DNA from: Artemia franciscana
Lineage: Eukaryota; Arthropoda; Branchiopoda; Anostraca; Artemiidae
NCBI RefSeq assembly: GCF_032884065.1
Contig: NC_088872.1
Location: 34,692,917 to 34,756,916 of the forward strand
DNA length: 64,000 nucleotides
Reading direction: 5' to 3'
Shown piece by piece: positions 37,521 to 49,163 of the stretch (position 1 is its first letter; each line of letters begins with the position of its first letter). Both the position numbers and the translations under genes were made by a program. Below the pieces are notes generated by a model that had not been told where the DNA came from, made no database searches, and saw nothing but the letters and a program-made list of their open reading frames with translations.

Positions 37521-38290
37521 TTTTATTTATTCGCAAGCTAAGGTCACCACTGGCCTCTGCTAGAGCATAGTGATACGTTCAAATAATCATATGTGTTCTA
37601 CAAGTTTTCGTTTCGTACTATTATAACCAGTGAGGGTACGACAAAGGAATTACTACTTGTGGGGATAAAAGTACCGCACTAATTTTCCAGACGTGCCAGG
37701 ACCTGCATCATCCCTAGTATATATCTTTAAACTGGGAAGAGTCTTAGTTGTTTACTATAATGACGATATTTCTAAATGCTTTCTAAATGCTTACTTTAAG
37801 CATAAATTATACTTCAGTGGTGAGAGTTAGCTAGATAAAAATAAAATTTCAAACCAACTATTTCTCTGTTGCAAAATTAAATTGAAAACGGGCTAGCCTC
37901 CGGAAGCTTTCAACTTTAAAAATTGAAAATATATTGAAGGTTAATCTATGTTAAAATAAAAGGGACATTTATCTGATAAAAAAGGGCGTAGGCCTCAACA
38001 TCCGCACTTAGATAACCCATACAGTTTACTCCATTTTCAATTGAATTAACACCATTTTAAATATAAATTCCCCCATATTTGTACAATTTCCCATCCTAAG
38101 CTTTAAGGTCAAAAAAGGGCTTGTGAAATTAAGAATTTGATAAATTTCTAACATAAGAGTTTAATTGTATTCCATTTTCCCTATACTACTGAAAAAACGT
38201 AATAATTTAATATGATTCAATATTTTGTGGATAGTTCGACATCAATATGTAAATAATTTATATTATCTTTATTTTTCCTACAGTAAATTT
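37521..38290. other. Unassigned AT-rich sequence
   Basis: No recognised gene or repeat. Confidence 0.4.
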
Positions 38291-38299
38291 TAAATCATA

Positions 38300-38760
38300 C
38301 CTTTATCTAATTTCAAAATTTTCATTTCAAGATCGGCCGCTTTCTTATTAAATCGCTTAGGTGCAAATAAGTAAACAATTTCACCTTTTGAATCAAAAAT
38401 GATAACGATTTTCTTTCCATATTTAGTTGCAACAAATTTCATTTCTTTAATCGTGTATTCCATTCCAATTTCTAAATCTTCTTTCCTAACAGTTCGATTA
38501 TATTTATTTTCCCCTTTTATTTCGCTTAATAGTTTCTCAATTTATTAGTAAATAATTCTATTAATGAATTTTTTAATAAAAATTTTTTTTTCGTTTAATT
38601 TCCTTTGGCTTTCTTCGCCAAATTGCTTCACTTGTTGAAATAATTCTAGGACGAAATCGAAACATACGTAAGAAGTAGATTGAGTAACAACGTTTAATTT
38701 GGTTCAGTGGTGTGCCTTAGCATTCTAGAAAAATTTGGTTTGTATAATAGATTAGTATTT
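38300..38760 (-). pseudogene. Remnant of a small Lys-rich protein next to the double-jelly-roll remnant
   Basis: Two coding-like stretches separated by in-frame stops: one (about 38690-38545) with STSYVCFDFVLELFQQV, and one (about 38535-38300) with YTIKEMKFVATKYGKKIVII and LFAPKRFNKK. The second is a compact beta-rich, basic domain of a kind I associate with small proteins of Polinton-type elements, but that link rests on recall. Codon-like structure over 130 codons in otherwise AT-rich non-coding DNA suggests a genuine former gene. Confidence 0.45.
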
Positions 38761-38789
38761 TTCATTTTGCTTAAAAGATTTACCATTTA

Positions 38790-39250
38790 TTATTAAATCA
38801 TTTGATTAAACAAATTTCTCAAATACCATTGAATTACTATTAATGAAATCCATTATTATTTTTCCTTCTGAAAATATGACACAATAAATTTTATATGGAT
38901 TAGCAGGTATTTGTTCTAATAATAGTTTAGTTTATATATCAGAGCTTGATCCACTTCGATAAATATTCGACTCATGATTTAAAATATCAAAACAAATGAA
39001 AGGATATCCTTTTTTGAAATCATTGTAACTTACAAATGTTCAACTATAAAATTTTTATGTTCATGTCCTAACTGTCAAATCGTTGGTAAGCGCTAGAATA
39101 ATCTTGATTACCATAACTGAAATCACATTTAAAATCGTCCTGTGGATATTTATATCCATTTAATCTCACTTTTATTCTATAAGTGTTCATATTGTCGTTT
39201 ACCATATTGTTTTGCGTATTACTGTTATCTTTTTCAGATTTCTCAGGCAT
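38790..39250 (-). pseudogene. Double-jelly-roll-like (Polinton/adintovirus-type major capsid-like) protein remnant
   Basis: The first piece (39250-39068) opens MPEKSEKDN and includes RLNGYKYPQDDF and a YSSAYQRF segment. After a stop, the next piece (about 39030-38800) reads YPFICFDILNHES, then RSGSSSDI, a TAA, then IPANPYKIYCVIFSEGKIIM. The pattern of a Tyr-Pro-rich jelly-roll segment followed by a Ser-rich turn, an IPA motif and a terminal beta pair is what I know from double-jelly-roll-like proteins of Polinton/Maverick elements and related endogenous viruses. Most of the expected several-hundred-residue protein is missing and several stops interrupt it. Identification is by motif recall only. 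Confidence 0.5.
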
Positions 39251-40669
39251 TGATAGATAGATAGATCATTTTTATTCGCAACAATTAAATAAATAAATAT
39301 GACAAACCAGTGCAAATGCCTGGTGGCATACTAATAATTTTAATAATAATTTTAATTGTATTATTGCGTTCACTGACTAGCATCCATGTTAATTCTTTAT
39401 TCAGTTTATTATTAATCTTTTAAGTATTACACGCTTCCCATATTAATTCAAATGAGCTGCCCTTTCCTTATCCAGCTTTTAGTTGTTATGCCTTCTTCGT
39501 TTATCCAGCTTCTAATTGAGTCACTATGGGTAAACTGGGATTTAATACTGGTAACATCCATTATAAATGCATTAAATTTACTTTAAAGTTCTGAGCTCCA
39601 GAGTTTATAATCATATTGGAAAAATATGTTCTCCTTAATATTATTTGATGTGTGACACCTCTAAAAACACGATTAATATCTTGAAAAATTCGAATAATTG
39701 TGATTATGGTAAATACATACTAACCACGTGAATTTCTTTTCTTTTATTCGACCCTTTAAATAGACCACTACTAGCTGCAACAGGTGTAAAAGTGCTTTCA
39801 GTATTTGTGTAGGGACGAACACAGGAAGAGTGGAGCCAGGATCGACAACCCTTAACTCCGAATATTTGAACTTCTTGGTTCCAAATCAACTTATCAGATT
39901 TTTTATTACGATTACCCCCTTCACCCACAAATGAAATTCATTTGTGACTTTCACTCTAGAAATTGTACTGTAGACACAATGCCTCGCTATTAAACCAATC
40001 AACAACAAATGAAAAACCAAATCGTAATGGAAATTATTACCCTACTATTTATTATCGTAATAGCTAAAATCCTCTAACAGAAATTTTTAGATGACATCCT
40101 TTACTGTATTCGTTCTCCAATTTTGTCCCATATCTAGAAAAGCATGGAACGAAAGAAAGAAATATGGACTACTTTTCTGGAAAAAGCACCGAAAATAAGA
40201 CAATAAGCAATGAATGGAAATAAATTTTTAGTCCAGCTTCAGCAGATGGGATTTTTGGCTGAAAGGCCATGAAACGTAGATCAGCTCCGCCGATTTGGAC
40301 CTTAAGGGTCTAGTGCCGTCTTACTTACTTTTTACTATTTTACTTTACTTAATTCATTCGGTTTCAGCAGAATTGATTTTTTATGCAGTTTCAGTAGAAG
40401 GGATGGCTGTCCTCCTCTTATTTCTGCAATTTTTTATTAATTTAAGTTTCAATAAATTACTTATTTTAGTTTAATTTAGGTTATAATTCATCTACTTACC
40501 AAAAAATTCATTTAAATTCATATTTAATGTAATTATTCATTTTAATTTCTAGGTTTAACTAGAGCTGTTTAATTTGTTTTGGAAACTTCTTTTTGGAAAA
40601 CATGTTTAATGAGTTCACTGAAGGATAAGGATATTTTACTAAAGTAATGCTAGAACATGGTCTCTGAAA
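39251..40669. other. LINE-like tail and shared unclassified repeat
   Basis: 39251-39290 has GATA repeats followed by a possible retrotransposon 3' end (GCAAATGCCTGGTGGCATAC). 39700-40430 is similar, in reverse complement, to 54800-55240, and partly to 56760-56990, sharing blocks such as AAATATTTGAACTTCTTGG and its counterpart. No gene supported. Confidence 0.5.
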
Positions 40670-42405
40670 GCAATTAAATAAAAAAAACAAGTTTTTTTAA
40701 CTGAAAGTAAGGAGCGACATTAAAACTTAAAAAGCACAGAAATTACTTCGTATATGAAAGAGGCTGCTTCCTCATCAACACCCGGCTCTTTACGCTAAGG
40801 TTTGACTCTTTCTCTCAATTCTTCTTTTTAAAACAGTAAAAAACTTTAGCGTAAAGAGCGGGGCGTTGATGAGGAAGCAGCCTCTTTCATATACGAAGTA
40901 ATTTCTGTGCTTTTTAAGTTTTAATGTCGCTCCTTTATTTCAGTTAAAAAAACTTGTTTTTTTTATTTAATTTCTGAACGTTTTTGAATCAATGCATGTT
41001 TTGATTTTGGCTCTCCGCAGAGGAATAATCAAAACGAAATTTGTATATTTTTTTTTTTTTTGGCTTAATAACTTTCTCATAATTTTGATCGAATGATTTT
41101 GAGAAAAAAAGAGCGGGGGACGAAACCTAGTTGCCCCCCGATTTTTTGGTTAATTAAAAAGGCAACTAGAACTATTAATTTTTTACGAATCTTTTTATTG
41201 GTAAAAGATCTACGTAACTTATAAATTAGCTTACGTAAAGAACTTTTGTATTCTCATGTTTTTATTACATATATGAGGGGATTCACCCCATCGTCAGTAC
41301 CTCGCTCTTTACATTAAAGCTTAAATTTTATCCCAATTCATTAAGAATGACCCCCTGAATCACAAAAGCCGTAGAATAAGTAGTTGAAATTACTGAAAAT
41401 ACTTTAGCGTAAAGAGCGAGGTATTAGAAGGAGGTGAGCCCCTCATATGGGTAATAATTTCTGTTTGTTTTAAGTTTTATTCCTGTTCCTTACTTCCAGC
41501 TGAAAAAGCTTTATCACTTTTATTTTTTAATTTTTTTTTTTTAAGTAATGCTAGTAGCCTATATCCTGCTCTCCCTTCATGGAAATTTTCTTCTCCCATT
41601 ACAAATTCTCTAAGGAAAGTTCCCCCAGCATATCCGCCTCTTCTTAACCCCTCCCCCAAACCAAAAAAATCCTCCTGAAAACGCCTGTATACTTCCCAAT
41701 AACCATTACTATATGTAAGCACAGGTCAAAGTTTGTAACTTGTTGCCCCTCCCAAGGGGACTGTGGGGGAGTAAGTCGTCCCCAAAGACATAGTTATAAG
41801 GTTTTTCGACTATGCTGAATAAAATGGCTATCTCAGAATTTTGATCCGTTGACTTTGGAAAAATAATTAGCGTGGGAGGGGGCCTAGGTGCCCTCCAATT
41901 TTTTTGGTCACTTAAAAAGGGCACTAGAACTTTTTATTTCTGTTAGAATGAGCCCTCTTGCAACATTCTAGGACAACTGGGTCGATACGATCACCCCTGG
42001 GAAAAAGAAAAAAAACAAAAAAACAAAAAAAAACAAAAAAACAAATAAACACGCATCCGTGATCTGCCTTCTGGCAAAAAATGCAAAATTCCACATTTTT
42101 GTAGATAGGAGCTCGAAACTTCTACAGTAGGGTTCTCTGATACGCTGAATCTGATGGTGTGATGAGATTCTATGACTTTTAGGGGGCGTTTCCCCCTATT
42201 TTCTAAAATAACGCAAATTTCCTCAGGCTCGTAACTTTTGATAGGTAAGACTAAACTTGATGAAACTTATATATTTAAAACCAGCATTAAAATGCGATTC
42301 TTTTGATGTAGCTATTGGTATCAAAATTCCATTTTTTAGAGTTTTGGTTACTATTGAGCCGGGTCGCTCCTTACTACAGTTCGTTACCACGAACTGTTTG
42401 ATGGA
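40670..42405 (+). repeat. Hairpin-rich ~1.7 kb interspersed element, full-length copy
   Basis: Runs from AAACAAGTTTTTTTAACTGAAAG to the terminal hairpin CAGTTCGTTACCACGAACTG (42378-42397), with both internal hairpins and every conserved block. Best example of the whole unit. No open frame exceeds about 90 codons. Confidence 0.9.
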
Positions 42406-42836
42406 TCGGAACTTAATGTTCTTTATGGCTTGTGGTGAGACCAAATGTATGTAAATTCTAAGCATAACTTTAGCAGTTTTTTTATCCAAGCTAGATAGAT
42501 GTATCTACCTAGAATTCCTTTACAAGACCTTCCAGGGAGGGTGGTAATTGGCAGAAGATGCTTTTGTTAAATTTTTCTTATAGTGTTGGAAAAGCTAAAT
42601 ATAACCTATATAATAAGTTTTGTTATTTCGTTTGTTTGATTTTTTTATGCTTTTTACACTAATTTGAAAACACTGCTTTCTTTCTATAGATTTGATGGGC
42701 AAAAAGAAATACAGCTCTAATGCTAACAATCAAGAATAGAATAAATAGCTAAAACAATACCAAGTGGGTGAAAAAGACATTTAATTTAAAAATAAATTAG
42801 GTACAAAACTTTTGTAAGTTAAAAACTTCCTTCTCT

Positions 42837-43160
42837 CTAGCCCCGATGCCGTATGTGACCATAGCTGTACGGAGCGTATCCATAATATGGATAAGAATAA
42901 CTATATGTAGGGTAATAATGACCATAATAATGATAAGGATAATAGCCATTGTGATGAGTTTCTGCTCCTTTCAGATCTTCTTCGACAGGAGCTTCCGATT
43001 CAGATGCTTCTCTTCTCAACCTGTAACTAGGATCATCAAAGGAAGAACCATCTCTGTTAGCCGTTAACCCTCTTTTCACTTCTTGAAAATCAATAGTCGG
43101 TTCCTTTGGATTATTTGATTTGGCTAATACTGCTGTGATATAAAGGGCAACAAGCAGAAT
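42837..43160 (-). CDS. Secreted Tyr/His/Pro-rich peptide precursor, locus C exon 2 (intact; exon 1 not found)
   Basis: Exon 2 follows acceptor TTTTTCTAG (intron ends at 43161) and is open to TAG at 42837-42839. It encodes ILLVALYITAVLAKSNNPKE (the rest of a signal peptide), an RLRRE basic site, an acidic stretch and a C-terminal domain with YYPYHYYGHYYPTY, SYPYYGYAPYSYG and the ending HIRHRG. It has 107 codons before the stop against 105 in locus A, with the same layout and no damage. The intron is collinear with locus A up to about 44110, where a LINE replaces the part that held exon 1 and the promoter in locus A. Whether it can be expressed from another start is unknown. Confidence 0.65.
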   Translation of the reverse strand: MLLVALYITAVLAKSNNPKEPTIDFQEVKRGLTANRDGSSFDDPSYRLRREASESEAPVEEDLKGAETHHNGYYPYHYYGHYYPTYSYSYPYYGYAPYSYGHIRHRG

Positions 43161-44110
43161 CTAGAAAAAAAAATTAATTTGATATAGATAGGTATTTTAA
43201 AAATGTGTACATATCCTTTGGAGATCTGTATTCTACTAATGCTGCAAATATACCAAGAACAACTAGAAAAGTCAAGAGCAAAGTTCAATAGGAATGCTAT
43301 GGAAGCATTTGTAAGTTCTAATGCTGTATTCAACAGGAATATCAATTATGCTTAAAAAATTTATAAAGCTCATTCTTGAATATATTTTACAAACCATCTT
43401 AGCCTATTTCGTATTTTGGATTGAGCCTACGAGAAAATGGTAACAAATTTTAATTAATTTAATTCTTACTCAGTTTCAAAATTTGATTTGGGGATTTTGA
43501 CCATAGGACAACTATTTAAGGAATGAAAATTCAATCAAAAAGTGCGGTTTTAGAATAAAATCTGTCAATAGTGTATTGAATACCAGTAGCGAAGAAGGTG
43601 AAATGATAGATGATCCAAATGACCTTCTTTAACAGGTTTGCTGATTTCAACTTTCAGATAAAATTACAAGAAGCATAAAAAGGAAAAAAAAGGATATAAT
43701 AAAATTGGTGCTGTTGAAGCGCTCTATACTAAAAAGAAATCATTAAAGCATTTTGGTTCGAAAAATTCCAAACATTCAAACATTTCAAAGAGCCTGCTGA
43801 AACGAATAGAAATTGAGAGACAAAGTTTAAAAGACATGGGATAAAAGTAATGCTTTAAAAATCAAATAAAGGGACATTAGTTCAATATTGAATAAAAAAA
43901 CATAAAAATATTGCCAAGTAGGGTAGACATATCAGTTAACTGACCCACGGTAAATGCGATAAAACAACACTTGCTTTGAATAAATCAATACATTTTCTTA
44001 ACAAAATTTATTTTGCATCCAGATAAGTTCAATTATCATTGTTGTTCAAATCTTAAATTTTCATTACGATTTCAGCTTCCATAAAGTAATTTGTTTCAAT
44101 TCTATTCATT
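43161..44110 (-). other. Locus C intron, shared with locus A
   Basis: Collinear with 1794-3110 of locus A, including the TATCAGTTAACTGA block at about 43930. It ends at the LINE boundary. Confidence 0.7.
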
Positions 44111-44114
44111 TATG

Positions 44115-46480
44115 AATCTGCAACAAAGTACGGTCGCGGTATTCTCGGTCAAGCGAGAGACATACTAGACGTTAAAAAAAAAATTGGTCAGATTACGGTC
44201 AGGTAATCACAAAGGTTGGTGAAAGGTCACAAACCTTTGTTCATCTCTACTTCTTTTTTGTAGCTTATTTTGTGATATTGTATGCGTTTTGTTTGGCTTC
44301 GTAAAAGGGTTTATTGTTTTTGCTTTATTTCAATTTGTTTTTTTTTTTATCTTTCTGTGAATGTTTGCTTGTTGGAATACAGAGGACGTATGATTTATGG
44401 TTATGTTCTACTTTTCAGATTTGTCCATACACTGTCCATATTTAATTATAAGAATTCATGCTATTCAACCGCTTTATTAAACCGAATGTCTACTGTAGAA
44501 AGAGATCAGCTTGATGTTGGAGGTTTATTAAATTAAACAATTGTGAATAATGATCATATGATTAACTTTACTTTTTTTCATTTAAACAGTATTTTTGTAA
44601 CAAATTTTTGGTTTGCTAAAGGATAGGTGGGGGGACCTCTCGCTGTTTCAGTTAAATAGTGAAGGACTAATTGCAGCCATATGTTGTTTGTCTGTGTGAT
44701 ACTTTTTTGGATGTCTCTAATGATTCAGTTTTTGATTTGCCTGGGTGTTTGACTGAACGATTGAGCCGGGTTCAGATTGGAAAGGGAGGTCTTGCTCTTC
44801 ATGTTTCAGATAAATTTGCATATTCCATTCGTAGGGATTTTTTTTTTGGAATGTAGAAGAAGTTTTCGAATAACTAATTTATTGAAATTTCAGTCTCAGG
44901 AAAAAGGTCGGTTTATCGTGCTGAGGTTTATCGTGCTCCAAGTTTTTCTGTACCAGATATTGTTGTATATTCATAATTAAACAATAAAATTGGTCTAAAA
45001 TCAGCCTTTTCAGAGGGTTGTCATGGGTAATTCTAACTTATTGGATTATTTTTATGTGTCATTATACTTTCTCGCTTTAAAGCTTTTTTATGGTATGTTA
45101 CCAAAGATGTTTAAAGCAACTGGAGTAACTGGTCTGTAATGCTGCAAATCTGAAACCCCTTATTATAACTAAAAAAGTCAGAGTTTTTAAGCCCTAGGAT
45201 GACTCCCATTTTACTCAAGATCCAGAAAACAAAAACAAATATTTTTGTCAGACAAATTTGTAGGATTTTTTTTTCACTGCAAGGTACTTCGTCCTCAGGC
45301 CCAGACAATATTCCTACTAGGGTTCTCAACTTCATTTTACAAGCAATTGTCAAACCTTTAACAGAATTGTTTTAGCTTCTTTTGATCGATATTATCCCAT
45401 CTATCACTTAAAAGTGCCAGAGAAATATTTCTATTTAAAAATAACTCAAGGAGTAATCCTTGAAATTACAGACCTTTCTTTCTCTTGTCAGTTTTCAGCA
45501 AGACTTTTGAGAAGGCCCTAATTTCTGGACTCAAAAGCTTCCTTGTTGCAAAACAGCTCCTTAATGACTTTCAATTGGGGTTTCATACCAGTAACCCAAT
45601 TAAGAATGCGTGTGCTTTGCTCCTTAGTTTCATTAACTTAGCCTTAGACTCTGGTTTAATGTTTGCTGTATTTTCTTTTATTGGACGTTAAGAAGGATTA
45701 TGACGAGATAGAACATGCCATTCTTCTCGTAAAACTTGGCTAAAAAGAATTAAATAAGATCGTTCACCCTTTTCTCCATTCCTGTCTGTGGAGTGGGAAG
45801 ATTCTTATTGGAGAGAACCCTCTAAATGTCTTTATGGTTGAAAATGGAGTCTTCCAAGGATGTATCCAGGGTATAATACTATTTTTTTTATATCAATGAT
45901 ATTTTTCATACATTAAAGATATTTTTTCCAATGTCTTATTACCGTTTGTTTCACCCTAGCCGTGTTGATGAAACAAGGAGCCAGTCCAACTCTGATGCCT
46001 TTGCTTCAACCTAGTCCAACCTAGTTGCCTTTGCTGATGAAGGTACGCTTGTTACGGTGGGATTTGACCAAGTTTGCTTGAATAAAAATCTTTTTTCTCT
46101 GTTTGAGAGAGGTCTTTTGTGCTTTAACATTAACCATCTGGTTCTTAACGTTTCCAAGTCTTCTTTAGTATTCCTTGGATATATACATCACGTGGTACTC
46201 TCCATAGATCTGGAATTGGCTATAACCTATTGCTTGGAATCCTACTTGATGAGAATATATCTTACCAATTCTTCTTAATGCTTTAAAGGTTAAGATTGCC
46301 AGGAATCTTGGCATCTTTCGTAAGAAAAAGAATACATTTCCTGGATTTATTTTACTTCTTCTTTTATTTACCTTGATTCAATCAGGCATTTATTATAGTG
46401 CTATCACTTGGATATTTACTTTGAAGTCCAATTTATGGGATTTAGTGTCACTTCAAGACAAAGCCAGATTTGCTCTGGCT
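44115..46480 (+). pseudogene. LINE family 1, copy b: endonuclease and reverse transcriptase remnants
   Basis: Same family as 15505-17555, opposite strand. A 5' region with TTGGTCAGATTACGGTCAGG is followed by an ORF start MSTVERDQLDVGG (44486). The endonuclease piece (44671-44856) has VVCLCDTFL and GLALHVSDKFAY. The RT start (45485-45691) has VFSKTFEKALISGLKSFLVA and DFQLGFHTSNPIKN. Then come GCIQG and YINDIF-like motifs near 45860-45900, FADEGTLVT at about 46030, and the C-terminal part to about 46460. Stops and frameshifts throughout. It occupies the place where locus C should have exon 1. Confidence 0.8.
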
Positions 46481-46484
46481 CCCT

Positions 46485-46960
46485 CTGACAAAATGAATTC
46501 ATCCCTCCCTCAAAAATATCTATCTTCTCCCTCCAAACAAAATTCTCCCTCAATTAAAATAATTAATCCTACCATATGAACAAACTCATTCCTCCGTCTG
46601 TCATCTTCCAATCAAAATAATCTCATCCCTCATTCACTCATCCCTCTATAAAAAAACATCCTCCGAACAAAATAATTTCATCCCTTGTTCACTCATCCCT
46701 GTATCAAAACAAACCAGAGACTTTATAATACAAACTCATTTCACCACCACTAACCCCTCTATCAAATTCAGCTCACTTCCTTCTTTCCAAACAAACCCAT
46801 CCGTCCATCAAAGCAAAATCATTCCTCCGTCTTTTATCCCTCCGTCAAGAAAAACATATTCTTCATTGTGCAATTCCTACATCCTTCATCTCCTATTAAA
46901 AACTGAATACCTCCATTCCTCATCCTTTCATCAAATTGAGGGATAACTTTTTTATGGAGA
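46485..46960. repeat. Degenerate pyrimidine-rich minisatellite, second array
   Basis: Same CATCCCTCNATCAAAA-like units as 4498-5215, in the same orientation relative to the window, directly after LINE copy b. Confidence 0.75.
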
Positions 46961-47170
46961 GATGTCGCAGGGATGAATTGTTTATTTTTATCTTAGAACC
47001 AGAAATTATATGGGTTATCGCTATTTGTTTTGTTGAAGAATGCCTAACAAAATGTTTTGAACATTTTATAGCCAGATAGGTCTAATACAATTATTTCTAG
47101 ACTGTGCCCAGGAAATGTTTTTTCTTGACATTTGTCTCATATCAGAATTTTTCAGTCACTTCTAGTTTAG
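46961..47170. other. Unassigned sequence
   Basis: No recognised features. Confidence 0.4.
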
Positions 47171-47820
47171 CTGTCCCCCCTCCAATCTATGCTAGATCTT
47201 GGATATAATATAACGTCATGACTTAAAGTTATTTCTATTATTATACGGCATTATGAACAGCTGCTAGTTACAAATATGCCAACTTCAAAAATGACGAAAA
47301 CTGTCAAAATAAGTTATTTTTTATGATATAGAAAAGGTTTATATCCAGGTGTCAATCACGAAAATCGAAGAACGGCCTATTGCTTTTCGATTCTATGTCC
47401 GTTAGCTTTTGAAAGAAAACAATTGTAAACGATACTTTTATTAAAAAAAACCTTTTGCACATTCACTGAAAAACTAACTTTTAGGAGAGGGGGGCCCTCT
47501 CCTATCTTAGAGCTTGGATATATTCTAGCGTCACGAAAAACATTTTTTTTTTATTATTATTCGGCATTATGAACAGCTGCTAGTTAGAAATATGCCAACT
47601 TTAAAAATGACGGAAACTGTCAAAACTAGTTAATTTCTATGCATGGAAAAGACAATATCCAGGTATCAATCACATAAGTTGGAGAATAGCCTATCGTTTC
47701 TCGATTCTTCGTCCCGTTAGCTTTTGAAAAAAAAAACGATTTTGAAGGATACTTTTGTTCACAAATTTTTTTTTACATTTAGGGAAAATACTAAAACGTC
47801 AAATTTACCCTCTCCTCCAG
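47171..47820. repeat. Two-unit tandem duplication, ~320-bp units
   Basis: Units at about 47190-47500 and 47510-47820 share CGGCATTATGAACAGCTGCT, AATATGCCAACTT and CCGTTAGCTTTTGAAA blocks. Diverged and non-coding. Confidence 0.8.
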
Positions 47821-48184
47821 AACTTTAAAGATACATTATGTTCTCATGTCTATATTTCTTTGATTTAACATCATTTTCAGACACACTCGAGATAAAATTG
47901 AAGGGACTTTGAAAACTAAAAGATAGCCCTTTTTGGGTACAAGCATAGAATTGAAAATACTGAGAAGGAAAAATGTTACGAAAACAATTCTTACTTCATA
48001 CTGTGCAGATAAATTGTAGTTAACACATTTAGGATTTTCTTCCTCTGCATTTTACTCCCCAACATCCCATAACATGAAAATATATAACCAAAATTATATT
48101 CCCTGGATTTTACCATGGACCATTCTGTTTCAGCCCAAATCAAAACATGCATATATTAAAAAAAAGTTCCGAAAATAAATAAAA
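47821..48184. other. Unassigned sequence
   Basis: No recognised features. Confidence 0.4.
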
Positions 48185-48396
48185 AATTCATTTTTTTAAA
48201 CTGCAAGTAGGCTAAGGAGCGACATTAAAGCTTAAAACGAGCAGAAATTATTCCGTATAAAAAAGGGCTGATCCCTCCTCAACGCCTCACTCTTTACGCT
48301 AAGGTTTTTTATTGTTTTAAAAAGTAGAGCTGAGAGAAAGAGTAAAACTTTAGCGTAAAGAGCCAGGCGTTGAGGAGGGGTCAACCCCTTTTTGTA
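48185..48396 (+). repeat. Hairpin-rich element piece, left of the Helitron insertion
   Basis: The first long hairpin of the interspersed element (left arm CTCCTCAACGCCTCACTCTTTACGC, right arm CGTAAAGAGCCAGGCGTTGAGGAGG) ends abruptly at GTA (48396). It resumes at 53573 with TAAGGAATAATTTCTGTTCG, so the Helitron split it. Confidence 0.9.
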
Positions 48397-48583
48397 TCTA
48401 TCTTCTATATATATAAAAATAAGTTGTCTGTGTGTGTGTGGGTCTGTCGGGTGACGTCATGTTTGTGTGTTGACTGACGTCATGAAGTTAGTTGTCGTCA
48501 TTTTTGTTATGACGGTGACGTCATTACAGGTATTTAAGACATGCGTTCACGGAGAAATCTATTAATGTTTAACTGTAAAATGA

Positions 48584-49163
48584 GTGATGAACTTACAATG
48601 GCAACAGCCGAGGAAGATGCTCAAAGAGTCTATGCCAAAAAACTTGCTGCTGATAGAGAAAGTAAGAAAAGAAAGCGTGCCGAGGAATAAAAAGAACAGC
48701 AAGAAAAAAGGCTTGAGGCTGATAGAGAAAGAAAGAACGGAAAGCGTGCCGAGGAACTACCAGAGCAACGCGAAACCAGACTTGCTGCTAAAAGAGAAAG
48801 TGAAAAAAGAAGGCGTGCCGAGGAACTACCAGAGCAACATGAAACAGACTTGCTGCTAAAAGAGAAAGTGAAAAAAGAAGGCATGCGAGGAACTACCAGA
48901 GCAACATGAAACCAGACTTTCTGCTAAAAGAGAAAGTGAAAAAAGAAGGCATGCCAAGGAACTACCAGAGCAACATGAAACCAGACTTGCTGCTAAAAGA
49001 GAAAGTGAAAAAAGAAGGCATGCCGAGGAATCACAAGAACAGCAAGAAATCAGGCTTGCTGCTGATAGAGAAAGTAAGAAAAGAAAGCGTGCCGAGGAAT
49101 CAGAGCAACCTGAAAGTTATCGCCTGGCATTCAGGTACAGCCCAGTCGATGCTTATAGCTTGA
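48584..49163 (+). pseudogene. Helitron copy 2 N-terminal region with 69-bp coding repeat
   Basis: Starts MSDELTMATAEEDAQRVYAK near 48582, then TAA at 48688. From 48712 six tandem units of ~69 bp (23 residues, Lys/Arg/Glu-rich, e.g. RAEELPEQHETRLAAKRESE) form a predicted long coiled-coil or basic helix. Two units are 68 bp and shift the frame. The region then leads to a cysteine-containing zinc-finger-like part (ICPYCKALKF, GMCCASGK, 49195-49265). Function of this N-terminus in Helitrons is not well established. Confidence 0.7.

Noticed and set aside
42223-42489. Recurrent ~65-90 codon ORFs with ERPGSIVTKTLKN (also at 15015-15221 and 31110-31322)
   Set aside because: They are the reverse strand of the conserved end of the hairpin-rich repeat. 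Frames differ in start, end and stops between copies, so coding is unlikely.
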